From Ignavibacteriales bacterium (GTDB lineage: Bacteria; Bacteroidota; Ignavibacteria; Ignavibacteriales; Ignavibacteriaceae), in assembly GCA_016709155.1 (NCBI GenBank), contig JADJEI010000013.1, forward strand, positions 434,001 through 498,000: a stretch of 64,000 nt of DNA. The letters are read 5' to 3'. The translations under genes and the position numbers were made by a program. Below the pieces are notes generated by a model, which had not been told where the DNA came from, did no database searches, and saw nothing but the letters and a program-made list of their open reading frames with translations. Shown piece by piece: positions 1 through 7,702 of the stretch; within the stretch, counting starts at the first letter, position 1, and each line of letters opens with the position of its first letter.

Positions 1-58
1 TCTTGGTTGTTAAACATATAACTATTTGCCTGAACATTCTGATCGAAAGATTATAAGT

Positions 59-670
59 ATGGATTATATTTTTTTTCTTAAAGGGATAGCTATTGGTTTC
101 GCTATGGCGGTACCGGTAGGACCAATTGGAATTATGTGCATCCGCAAAACACTTACCGAGGGTAAATTACATGGAATGGTAATCGGTCTTGGCGCTGCAA
201 CTGCTGATTTGTTTTACGCCAGTGTTGCTGCATTCGGACTTACATTTATTTCAGATACACTTGTTAGTCAAAAATTTTGGATACGATTGGTTGGCGGTAC
301 GCTTCTTCTGTTTCTTGGGATAAGAATATTTCGCAAACGTCCTAAAGATCCAAAGTTTCGCACCGAGAACGGTGGTATGTTACGATCATATCTTACTACA
401 GTTTTTTTAACGCTCACAAATCCGTTAACAATTTTTGCTTTTCTCGCAGTGTTTGCTGCACTTGGTTTTGATAGCGAGCTAAAATATTTTTCTGCCGCTG
501 TTCTTGTAGCCGGAGTTTTTATTGGTTCGTGTTTGTGGTTTTTCATACTTAGTTCGGGCACTATTCTTTTTCGACATAAATTAGACATAGTCGGATTGCA
601 ATGGGTAAACAAAATTGCTGGTATCTTAATTATTATTTCCGGACTTATTGCTTTTGGGAGTTTGTTATGA
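59..670 (+). CDS. LysE family translocator
   Basis: Predicted inner-membrane exporter of the LysE/RhtB superfamily, whose members export amino acids or related small molecules. The protein is almost entirely hydrophobic, with about six membrane segments. It begins with the family's N-terminal signature, a GIAIGFAMAVPVGPIG-like stretch (residues 8-23). The ATG at 59 is preferred over the in-frame TTG at 26 because the protein then starts directly with the first membrane segment. The length of about 203 residues is normal. A MarC-type gene follows 30 bases later on the same strand and may be cotranscribed. The substrate cannot be told from sequence. Confidence 0.85.
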   Translation: MDYIFFLKGIAIGFAMAVPVGPIGIMCIRKTLTEGKLHGMVIGLGAATADLFYASVAAFGLTFISDTLVSQKFWIRLVGGTLLLFLGIRIFRKRPKDPKFRTENGGMLRSYLTTVFLTLTNPLTIFAFLAVFAALGFDSELKYFSAAVLVAGVFIGSCLWFFILSSGTILFRHKLDIVGLQWVNKIAGILIIISGLIAFGSLL

Positions 671-700
671 ATTTTTTTAAACAATCAGATAATAATAAAT

Positions 701-1372
701 ATGAATGATGTAACCGGTTTCTTGTCATCTATTTTAGTGACATTGATAACATTACTTCCTATTGTCAATCCGCTTAGCACTGCAGTACTCTTACTTGGTA
801 TCAGTGAACACCTAAGTAAAAAGGATCTTAATCGCCAGATTGTTTTAGCCTGTATTTACATGACAGCAATCTTAGTGGTTTTCTTATTGGCTGGTCATTT
901 CATAATGATCTTCTTTGGAATTTCTATTCCGGGTATTCGCATAGCAGGCGGTATGGTAATTGGATTTCTTGGATTTAAAATGCTGTTTCCAGCTGAAGCA
1001 AAGCTTACAAAGGAAGAAAAGCAAGAAGCGAATAAAAAAAGTAATATCTCATTCAGTCCGCTTGCAATGCCAAGTTTAGCAGGACCCGGAGCTATTGCAA
1101 CAGTAATTACAATATCATCATCCATTGATGGGCGACATGGTTATGATAAGGTATTTGCTTTTGGAGGAGCAATTCTAGCAATTATTATTACTGCAATTAT
1201 CTCCTGGCTGGTTCTCCGCAGTGCAGGTTTTGTAAGCAGAATTCTTGGCGTAAATGGAGTTGATAGTCTTTCGAGAATAATGGGTTTTCTTCTGATATGC
1301 ATAGGAGTTCAATTCGCAATTCTTGGTGTGCAGGATCTGATATCAGATTCAGGATTATGGCAAAAATTGTAA
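701..1372 (+). CDS. MarC family integral membrane protein
   Basis: MarC/UPF0056 (NAAT) family membrane protein. It has about six hydrophobic segments in two related halves, each with the short family signature: an NPLST-type motif near residue 24 and a GPGA-type motif near residue 128. The length of 223 residues is typical. The family was once linked to antibiotic resistance, but its transport role is unsettled. The gene follows the LysE-type gene closely, so the two may form a small operon. No upstream element of the type found at 1471 and beyond precedes it. Confidence 0.85.
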   Translation: MNDVTGFLSSILVTLITLLPIVNPLSTAVLLLGISEHLSKKDLNRQIVLACIYMTAILVVFLLAGHFIMIFFGISIPGIRIAGGMVIGFLGFKMLFPAEAKLTKEEKQEANKKSNISFSPLAMPSLAGPGAIATVITISSSIDGRHGYDKVFAFGGAILAIIITAIISWLVLRSAGFVSRILGVNGVDSLSRIMGFLLICIGVQFAILGVQDLISDSGLWQKL

Positions 1373-1470
1373 GAAGAGTATTATGGTTGCTCAAAACACT
1401 TTTTTACTGAACATCAAAATAATCTGATATAGACTTTACATCTTTATTCAGATTGCTTTCAATAAAAGAA

Positions 1471-1528
1471 TTAATCCCTTTATCATCCCTTTGCTCCATT
1501 GTTGTGAGCACCAAATAGATGCATCTTA
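1471..1528 (+). promoter_or_regulatory. Conserved upstream element, copy A
   Basis: Copy A of an eight-copy element. A TAATCCCTTTATCATCCC box starts at 1472, followed by TTTGCTCCATTG and a CATCTTA box at 1522, 50 bases from the box start. The rest of 1373-1755 holds only the doubtful small reading frame at 1538. Confidence 0.55.
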
Positions 1529-1537
1529 TTATTACAA

Positions 1538-1659
1538 ATGATGTATAAAATATTAAAAGAAAATAAAACTGAAATTATTAAAGCATTTAGTTTATGCTCT
1601 TTGGGACTACAATATTTTTTGTGATAATGGAAGTTTTAGCCGGAGTATTGATCTACTGA
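1538..1659 (+). pseudogene. Possible small membrane protein with a frameshift
   Basis: An ATG at 1538 lies just after element copy A and opens a reading frame that stops at 1624. A second frame starting at 1594 continues a strongly hydrophobic stretch (FGTTIFFVIMEVLAGVLIY) to a stop at 1659. Joined, they would make a roughly 40-residue single-span membrane protein with a basic, polar N-terminus, broken by one shift near the CTCTTTGGG run. No ribosome binding site is evident. It may equally be non-coding. Confidence 0.25.
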
Positions 1660-1755
1660 GAAGTGTAATAAGACTTTGTTTAATAAATCAACTCTTTTTT
1701 ATGTGCTTTGTATAATAAGGGTTTCAATCACTCATCCTTAAGTTAGAGGTAATTT

Positions 1756-1872
1756 ATGAATCTTATACAATTATTATTTGCTGTAATTGTCTTCTTCATA
1801 GTTTTCAGATTCTTCAGAAGCAAGATTAAATCTGTCAAGGAGAGAAAAGAACTGGATAGTTTATTTCTTTAA
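1756..1872 (+). CDS. Small membrane protein, 38 residues
   Basis: Short reading frame with a ribosome-binding-like GAGGT at 1746-1750, ATG at 1756 and stop at 1870-1872. The product has one hydrophobic segment (residues 3-20, LIQLLFAVIVFFIVFRFF) followed by a basic, charged tail ending ELDSLFL. This layout, an N-terminal anchor and a short cytoplasmic tail, fits a small single-span membrane protein. It lies downstream of element copy A. The family is not recognised. Confidence 0.45.
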   Translation: MNLIQLLFAVIVFFIVFRFFRSKIKSVKERKELDSLFL

Positions 1873-1942
1873 TCATTAAAAGGCTCTTTGATTATTATTT
1901 GAAATAAAAATGGACTATGAATAAAAAAGAAAGAGATAAAAC

Positions 1943-2362
1943 ATGTTAAACATGATTGTAAAAATTCCAATTAGACTATGGTTATCTGGATTTAAAAAAT
2001 CACTAGTTACGTTATTTATCATAACAATAAGTTTCCCTGTATCAGCTCAATTGTTATCGCCAACAAAAATCCTATTAACTTTTTCTGAACCAATGTCCAG
2101 AGAAACTATTTTCGATCCGGCTAATTACCAGGTAATCGCTAACGATAACATTTCTGTTGAGGTAATTAAAGTTGGTTTGGTTGAAGGTGATTCTTCAGTC
2201 GTGTTGTTTTTTGATAAAGATGAAGAATGGATAAGTTTTCAAATAACAGTGCATAATCTTAAAGATAAAGCTGGCAATTTTATAAATGCTGATAAAAACG
2301 TCGCAAGTATTGATAATATGTTAATGAAAACAATCCCGATAACATTATTAGATAATAAATGA
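1943..2362 (+). CDS. Secreted protein with SbsA/Big_5-type Ig-like domain
   Basis: A 139-residue protein with an N-terminal export signal (hydrophobic segment about residues 20-34, cleavage likely after VSAQ). The mature part reads like one Ig-like domain of the SbsA/Big_5 kind: LLTFSEPMSRETIFDPANY is the usual first strand with its conserved FSEPM...NY pattern. It ends in a domain typical of secreted or S-layer-associated proteins and shows no anchor. The exact role is unknown. It lies between element copies A and B. Confidence 0.55.
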   Translation: MLNMIVKIPIRLWLSGFKKSLVTLFIITISFPVSAQLLSPTKILLTFSEPMSRETIFDPANYQVIANDNISVEVIKVGLVEGDSSVVLFFDKDEEWISFQITVHNLKDKAGNFINADKNVASIDNMLMKTIPITLLDNK

Positions 2363-2641
2363 TTAAGTGAATACTAAATCAGAACGTGAGAGTTAGATAA
2401 TTTATGCCACAAGCCATTAGTCTCAGTATGCTATTATTATAGTCAATAGAATTTTTAACACCCATTACAATTGTAGGCTTTATGGAAGTTTTTCTGCTTA
2501 TTGTTTTTAAAATTTGTTATTAGAAAAATTAATAGTCGGGAATTCCTAACTATGAGACCAACCAAAAAATTTCAAGAACCATCATTGTAGAATATTGATT
2601 AACCAATCGAATTATTTTTTAAATAGTTCCATCCAAAAGGT

Positions 2642-2700
2642 CTAATCCTTTTTTCATCCCTTCGCTCTATTGGAATCAGTCTATAAATCGACGTAATCTA
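2642..2700 (+). promoter_or_regulatory. Conserved upstream element, copy B
   Basis: Copy B of the eight-copy element: TAATCCTTTTTTCATCCC from 2643, then TTCGCTCTATTGG, and a TAATCTA box at 2694. The first start codon downstream is at 2726, so transcription from here would serve the 24-codon frame and probably the two lipoprotein genes. Nothing else was seen in 2363-2641. Confidence 0.55.
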
Positions 2701-2725
2701 AATTGTAAATAAAAAGGAAAAACTC

Positions 2726-2800
2726 ATGAAAAATTTAATTGCGTCTTTTATACTATTTATTTGCTTTTCACTATTTGTTCAAAATGAAGTTGCGAAATGA
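2726..2800 (+). CDS. Short signal-peptide-like frame, 24 residues
   Basis: ATG at 2726 with an AAAAAGGAAA ribosome-binding-like sequence. It encodes a typical export signal (MKN followed by a hydrophobic run to FVQNEVAK) and then stops at 2798-2800. It may be a functional peptide, an attenuator-like leader, or the surviving 5' end of a lost lipoprotein or secreted gene. It stands between element copy B and the lipoprotein genes at 2885 and 3389. Confidence 0.3.
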   Translation: MKNLIASFILFICFSLFVQNEVAK

Positions 2801-2884
2801 ATAAAACAGAAACAGTAATTAAAAAGTGATTTTGTTTTTTCGTTCTGACAAAAAAAATACATAATAAATTCAAAGGAGATAGAA

Positions 2885-3376
2885 ATGAAAAAAGAAATAA
2901 CGTTAAAAAGGATGCTTGTAGTGTTAATTATTTTTGCCGCAGTAACGTACCTCGGCTGCGAACAAAAGAATGATAAGGCAGATCACCCGGACAATGAAAT
3001 AACTATGACTGACAATCCAAAAAGCAATCAGGAAGAACCAAAGAATGAAGTTGTTGAAACAAAAGTTGTAATACCTGATTTGAAGGGTTCGTGGAGCGGA
3101 ACATTTGACGGAAGAACAAGTGTTCTAAATATCACAGAACAAACAGACAGCAGTTTTTCCGGTAAAATAACCATCAATTATAGAACAGTTACAAACCAGG
3201 AAATAAAAGGAACTTTGAATCCCAAAACAAATGAATTCACTATGACAGATCAATTACACAGTCGTTATCAGGGAAAGTACAAGGGGGTATTATCAACAAA
3301 CAATAATAATTTCACCGGAACTTTTACAATGGACAATGACGGTACAAAATACTCATTTAACCTAAATAAAAAATAA
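2885..3376 (+). CDS. Predicted lipoprotein, unknown family
   Basis: A 163-residue protein with a hydrophobic N-terminal segment and a lipobox-like VTYLGC ending at Cys25, which suggests a lipid anchor. A linker rich in Asn, Glu and Lys (about residues 27-60) precedes a beta-rich domain with alternating Thr/Ser strands (IPDLKGSWSGTFDGRTSVLN...), like small lipocalin-type or 'immunity to solvents' folds. The ATG follows an AAAGGAGAT ribosome binding site. It lies 12 bases upstream of the next lipoprotein gene, so the two are likely cotranscribed. The function is not recognised. Confidence 0.6.
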   Translation: MKKEITLKRMLVVLIIFAAVTYLGCEQKNDKADHPDNEITMTDNPKSNQEEPKNEVVETKVVIPDLKGSWSGTFDGRTSVLNITEQTDSSFSGKITINYRTVTNQEIKGTLNPKTNEFTMTDQLHSRYQGKYKGVLSTNNNNFTGTFTMDNDGTKYSFNLNKK

Positions 3377-3388
3377 AGGAACACAGCT

Positions 3389-4138
3389 ATGAAAAAAGTA
3401 ATTTTATTTCTATTAATTCCATTTACAGTTTTGATGGTTACTTCTTGTGATACAAGTAATGATCCAATTACTCCAGCACCGGAAGGTAACATCTTTGTAT
3501 CCTCAAATCCTGCAGGAGCAGAAATCTGGATAGATGGAACAAACACTTTAAAGACAACAGCCGATACGATCAAAAATGTTGACGAAGGGGTACACTCAAT
3601 TACATTAAAATTGGAAGATTATATAGACACAACTTTTTCTGTTAGTGTTACTGGTGGACAGACAAGCGTAGTATCTAATGTTACTCTTGTTACTAATATT
3701 CTTACAGAGTTATTTGGCCCGGTTAAAATTTATGAAACCACCGGAACAAGCGCAAACGAGCCAAGCGGATTGGATCTTTCAACCGGAATAGCCTATGGAG
3801 TTTCTTCAGATCAAAATAATCTTGTGGATATTTATTATTCCAGTTCAGGATTCCTTGTTCAGAGCGCGGATCTTTATCCAAATCTTATAAGAGAAACAGA
3901 TTTCTACGTTTCTTCGGCAACCAACATATTTGATGGTGAGGATTCACCGTTAAGAAATACTGGAACATGGACTGATAACATTGGTGATAGAGAAGACAAT
4001 TACGTATTTCTTTATGATCACGATGGTAATTACTCCAAGCTTAAAATAGTAAACTGGGGCGGCGGTGTAATCGGTGAACCAGCCTGGGTTGAAGTTCAAT
4101 GGTATTATAACAACACAGTGCTGGATAACCGTTTTTAA
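3389..4138 (+). CDS. Lipoprotein with PEGA domain
   Basis: A 249-residue lipoprotein. The signal peptide ends in a VTSC lipobox (Cys20). Residues 33-100 form a PEGA-type beta domain, recognisable from GNIFVSSNPAGAEIWIDG and the following GVHSITL and GYxDT-like strands. PEGA domains are carried by surface-associated proteins of many Bacteroidota relatives. The remaining 140 residues, rich in Asp, Asn and aromatics, belong to a domain of unknown function and probably face the periplasm or cell surface. It is probably cotranscribed with the preceding lipoprotein gene. Confidence 0.65.
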   Translation: MKKVILFLLIPFTVLMVTSCDTSNDPITPAPEGNIFVSSNPAGAEIWIDGTNTLKTTADTIKNVDEGVHSITLKLEDYIDTTFSVSVTGGQTSVVSNVTLVTNILTELFGPVKIYETTGTSANEPSGLDLSTGIAYGVSSDQNNLVDIYYSSSGFLVQSADLYPNLIRETDFYVSSATNIFDGEDSPLRNTGTWTDNIGDREDNYVFLYDHDGNYSKLKIVNWGGGVIGEPAWVEVQWYYNNTVLDNRF

Positions 4139-4181
4139 TGCTTTAAGAACTTATACGTAGAATTTTAGTAAGTCCAATATT

Positions 4182-4270
4182 ATGAGGCTGTCTCAAAGTC
4201 TATTATTGTCACCCTGTCTGTTAGCTAACGGAAACGGATGGCAATGCCGATACTTATGAGACAGCCTCAT
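4182..4270. repeat. 89-bp inverted repeat, MITE-like
   Basis: The ends ATGAGGCTGTCTCA (4182) and TGAGACAGCCTCAT (to 4270) are perfect inverted complements enclosing about 60 bases. A GAGGCTGTCTCA end resembles the terminal repeats of IS1182-like elements from memory, so a MITE is plausible. It directly follows the PEGA gene and might also act as a terminator, but there is no T-run. No clear target duplication was seen. Confidence 0.5.
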
Positions 4271-4419
4271 CAATTTTAAATTTCAGATTTTGGATTTACT
4301 TTTCCACTCGTACGACAACTAAAACTCGACCTATAAGATTCTCTCATATTCTTGTTCAATAAAGTTATAAAGTTAAAATATTTATTTATTGGTTAATCTA
4401 AACTAAAAGGAAAATAACC

Positions 4420-4545
4420 ATGAGTGAAGGTCAAAACACAAAGAAGGGTTCAATGAAAGAACCAAAGAAAACTATGCAGGAAAAAAAGAATGATAAAACG
4501 GATAAGAAAAATATAAAACAGAATAGAGGAATTCTTAATCAATAA
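4420..4545 (+). CDS. Small lysine-rich charged protein
   Basis: A 41-residue frame starting with ATG at 4420 behind an AAAAGGAAA ribosome-binding-like sequence. The product contains no hydrophobic segment and is dominated by Lys, Glu, Asp, Asn and Gln (MSEGQNTKKGSMKEPKKTMQ...), so it is probably disordered and cytoplasmic, perhaps binding nucleic acid. The start context and compact placement suggest a real gene. The family is not recognised. Confidence 0.4.
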   Translation: MSEGQNTKKGSMKEPKKTMQEKKNDKTDKKNIKQNRGILNQ

Positions 4546-4557
4546 AATCGTAAAATA

Positions 4558-4619
4558 GATGTAGTTCCTTTTTCATCCTTTGGATTGATTGATTTTACAT
4601 CCAAATTAGTTGCATCTTG
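4558..4619 (+). promoter_or_regulatory. Conserved upstream element, copy C
   Basis: Copy C: TAGTTCCTTTTTCATCC from 4562, identical over this stretch to copy D, then TTGGATTGATTG and a CATCTTG box at 4613. It precedes the NarL-type regulator gene starting at 4685, so that regulator may itself belong to the regulon. Confidence 0.6.
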
Positions 4620-4684
4620 AGATTAGTAAAACGAGTAGGACTGATTTGACTTTTAAAAGTTTTGTAATTAAAAAAGATAATACG

Positions 4685-5374
4685 ATGAAAAAAATAAGAT
4701 TGTTGCTGATAGAAGATAACCGTCTTCTTCGTGATGGAATATTTTCTATTCTTAAACCCTATAAAGATATTTTAATAATAGCCGCTTCAGGAGATGGTAA
4801 AAGCACTCTTGTAAAAATAAAACAGTTGAAGCCCAATGTGGTTTTATTGGATTTAGGATTACGAAGTCAAAACAGCTTACATGTTGTGGAAGTAGTAAAG
4901 AATGATTTTCCGCAGGCTAAAATAATTGTTATGGATCTTGCACCAGCGCAGGCTGATATTTTGCAGTATGTAAAAGCTGGCGCAAATGGCTTTATTCTTA
5001 AAGATGCTTCGCTAAATGATTTTTTGAAAACGATACGAACAGTATTTGAAGGAGCCACTGTGCTTCCGCCTTTATTAATTGATTCACTTTTTTCTCAGAT
5101 TATTGATTCTGCGGTAAGAGAAGGCAAAGTAAAATTGAAAGAAGCATTTCGGATGACAAAACGTGAACGTGAAGTTATATCATATCTTGGAGATGGAATG
5201 ACCAACAAAGAGATCGGTCGAAAAATTCACACTTCAACTTATACCGTTAAAAGTCATATCCATAATATTATGGAAAAACTTGCACTGCATACGCGTTTAG
5301 AAATCGCAAATTACTCCTACACAACTGAAATATTGGATACAGTTACCAGGCGTATTTCCCTGATTAATACTTAA
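4685..5374 (+). CDS. NarL/FixJ-type response regulator
   Basis: Two-component response regulator of 229 residues. The receiver domain (1-120) keeps the acidic pair Glu10/Asp11, the phospho-acceptor Asp56 in VVLLDLGLR, and Lys106 in GFILKDAS. A LuxR-type helix-turn-helix follows at about 155-212 (MTKREREVISYL...NKEIGRKI...TVKSHIHNIMEKL). The ATG at 4685 is chosen over the TTG at 4610 because it starts exactly at the receiver's first strand. No histidine kinase is adjacent, so it is an orphan here. Its gene carries one of the eight repeated upstream elements, making it a candidate regulator of that set (inference). Confidence 0.85.
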   Translation: MKKIRLLLIEDNRLLRDGIFSILKPYKDILIIAASGDGKSTLVKIKQLKPNVVLLDLGLRSQNSLHVVEVVKNDFPQAKIIVMDLAPAQADILQYVKAGANGFILKDASLNDFLKTIRTVFEGATVLPPLLIDSLFSQIIDSAVREGKVKLKEAFRMTKREREVISYLGDGMTNKEIGRKIHTSTYTVKSHIHNIMEKLALHTRLEIANYSYTTEILDTVTRRISLINT

Positions 5375-5517
5375 TAAGCTTCTCAATGATTATTTTCAAA
5401 TTGAAATTCCTATCACGCTCTTCAGTTGGCTAACAGATGTCGAAGTGTGAATTCATTGCAAAATATCTGTACTCAGCAATCCATTTCTGGATAAATGTCA
5501 ATTAAATAAATCTGGAG

Positions 5518-5581
5518 GATGTAGTTCCTTTTTCATCCTTTAGAGCGATTGAATATTGTTTTGATTTTGTTGACTATAAAA
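5518..5581 (+). promoter_or_regulatory. Conserved upstream element, copy D
   Basis: Copy D: TAGTTCCTTTTTCATCC from 5522, then TTTAGAGCGATTGA and a TATAAA box at 5575, three bases further out than in most copies. It precedes a small frame at 5611 and the radical SAM gene at 5802. Confidence 0.55.
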
Positions 5582-5610
5582 CCAGAAAAAAATAATCTTT
5601 TAGAAAGCAA

Positions 5611-5805
5611 ATGATACTTGTTAGTGTTTCGTCATCGAACGAAAAATTCAGAATCTTTTTAAAACACAATATAGTTTATGTAGTTGAGAAGAAATTCAGT
5701 AGAACATTATCATTATCAAAAAGAACAAGTTATGTATTGAGGCAATTATTCGTTTCAATTACAAAACTAATTTTTATAGAAATATTCGCAAGGGTTCGCA
5801 AATGA
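5611..5805 (+). CDS. Small hypothetical protein
   Basis: A 64-residue frame starting at ATG 5611 behind a weak TAGAAAG sequence. Its stop overlaps the ATG of the radical SAM gene by four bases, an arrangement typical of translational coupling. The product is basic with a hydrophobic stretch near residues 43-57. No family is recognised. It could be a leader frame or chance. Confidence 0.3.
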   Translation: MILVSVSSSNEKFRIFLKHNIVYVVEKKFSRTLSLSKRTSYVLRQLFVSITKLIFIEIFARVRK

Positions 5806-7283
5806 ATATATTAATGGTTTACCCAATGTATCCGGATACGTTCTGGAGTTTTAAACACGCATTAAAGTTTGTATCAAAAAAAGCAAGCTTTCCACCATTA
5901 GGACTTTTGACAGTTGCTTCAATGCTACCCAAAGATTGGAAAAAAAAACTAATAGATATGAATGCTACCCTATTGATGGATGGTGATATTCTTTGGGCAG
6001 ATTTAGTTTTTATCAGTGCAATGTCAATACAAAGCGAGTCCGCCAATGAGGTAATAAAAAGATGTAATGAGTTGAATGCAAAAATTGTTGTCGGTGGACC
6101 TTTATTTACTAGCAGTCCAGAACTTTATAAAAATGTTGATTACCTGATTCTCAATGAAGCCGAAATTACCCTCCCACATTTTTTAGAAGATCTGAACGAA
6201 GGAAATCCTAAACATAAATACATCTCTGAGGATTGGGCAGATATTACAACCACACCTTTACCGCAGTGGGATCTTGTATCAATGAATAATTATACTTCAA
6301 TGAATCTTCAATATTCACGCGGCTGTCCTTTTGATTGTGAGTTTTGTGATATTACAGTTTTGTATGGAAGAAAACCTCGCACAAAAACAAAAGATCAGGT
6401 GATTGCTGAATTGGATGCTTTATATTTTACAGGCTGGCGTGGTCCTGTTTTCTTTGTTGATGATAATTTTATCGGTAACAAAGTAAAATTGAAAAAAGAA
6501 ATTCTTCCTGCAATTACTGAGTGGAATGAAAAAAGGGGAAATCCTTTTTACTTTAATACGGAAGCATCAATAAATCTGGCTGATGATGAAAAACTTATGC
6601 TTCAAATGGCTAAAGCAGGTTTTGAAGCTGTGTTTATCGGTATCGAAACACCTAATACAGAAAGCCTTGTTGAATGCAATAAAGTACAAAACAGCAATCG
6701 TGATTTAATTGCAAGCGTGAAAAAAATTCAGGATGCTGGTCTGGAAGTTCAAGGGGGGTTTATTGTTGGATTTGATAATGATCATCCAAAAATATTTGAA
6801 GAACTTACAAATTTCATTCAGAAAAGCGGAATTGTGACTGCAATGGTTGGATTACTAAATGCACCAAAAGGGACGAAGCTTGAGAAAAGATTACTGAGCG
6901 AAGGAAGAATGACAAATGATTTTACAGGAAATAACACTGACTTTACAATCAATTTTATTCCAAAGATGGATTCCAAGAAATTACTTGATGGATATAAATC
7001 CATTTTAAAAACAATTTATTCGCCAAAATATTTTTATGAACGCGTGATGGTGTTTCTAAAAGATTTTGAACCTAAAAAGAAAAAAGTATTTCATCTTAAC
7101 CGCAATTACATTCTTGCATTGTTCAGATCAATATTCAAATTAGGAGTGATTGGTGAAGAAAGAATTTATTATTGGAAATTATTTCTGTGGACGCTGTTCC
7201 GTAAACCGCAGTTGTTTTCATTAGCAATCCTGTTTACGATTTACGGATTTCATTTCAAAAAAATATCCTATGGATTTTATTGA
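5802..7283 (+). CDS. B12-binding domain radical SAM protein (DUF4070 type)
   Basis: A 493-residue enzyme with an N-terminal cobalamin-binding-like domain (about 1-140). A radical SAM core follows, whose [4Fe-4S] ligands are Cys175, Cys179 and Cys182 (CPFDCEFC). SAM-binding glycines lie in VGGP-like and GIETPN regions. The C-terminal part (about 385-493) resembles DUF4070, found in uncharacterised members of this group. Family members perform radical methylations or rearrangements, often on lipids or natural products. The substrate here is unknown. The length fits the family. It sits alone between element copies D and E. Confidence 0.8.
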   Translation: MNILMVYPMYPDTFWSFKHALKFVSKKASFPPLGLLTVASMLPKDWKKKLIDMNATLLMDGDILWADLVFISAMSIQSESANEVIKRCNELNAKIVVGGPLFTSSPELYKNVDYLILNEAEITLPHFLEDLNEGNPKHKYISEDWADITTTPLPQWDLVSMNNYTSMNLQYSRGCPFDCEFCDITVLYGRKPRTKTKDQVIAELDALYFTGWRGPVFFVDDNFIGNKVKLKKEILPAITEWNEKRGNPFYFNTEASINLADDEKLMLQMAKAGFEAVFIGIETPNTESLVECNKVQNSNRDLIASVKKIQDAGLEVQGGFIVGFDNDHPKIFEELTNFIQKSGIVTAMVGLLNAPKGTKLEKRLLSEGRMTNDFTGNNTDFTINFIPKMDSKKLLDGYKSILKTIYSPKYFYERVMVFLKDFEPKKKKVFHLNRNYILALFRSIFKLGVIGEERIYYWKLFLWTLFRKPQLFSLAILFTIYGFHFKKISYGFY

Positions 7284-7526
7284 GAATGCCTATCGGGAAT
7301 TAACGATTATTTTATTAGAATTGTCACACATTCTGAAAATAAAAATTAATGTTATCTATAAAAGCTTGGACATTAAATGATGAAGAAATCGCATCAATTT
7401 AATATGTCATCGAATAAGTTAAATCCGAGTCACTAAGATATCCGAATTTCATTTTTTAATTTTCAATTAGATAGATTTACAATTCTTCGCTTCTGCGATT
7501 AACTTTTAGTTTTTACTCACCCATAG

Positions 7527-7587
7527 GATGTAGTTCCACTTTCATCCCTTTGAACCATTGAATTAACCCGCATGCCTGTATAGTTTG
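7527..7587 (+). promoter_or_regulatory. Conserved upstream element, copy E
   Basis: Copy E: TAGTTCCACTTTCATCCC from 7531, then TTTGAACCATTGA with TTG at 7558, a 20-base spacer and TAGTTTG at 7581. It lies 116 bases before the TTG start of the glycosyltransferase gene. The rest of the 419-base gap 7284-7702 shows nothing else. Confidence 0.6.
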
Positions 7588-7702
7588 TAAATGTGTTTTA
7601 GTAATGATAAGAAGATAATCGTTTCTGCCAATCAACAACTTGTAAATGTTATTATAGTTTAAAAAACAAAATACTTTTTTGTAATTAAAATGGATATTTA
7701 TC

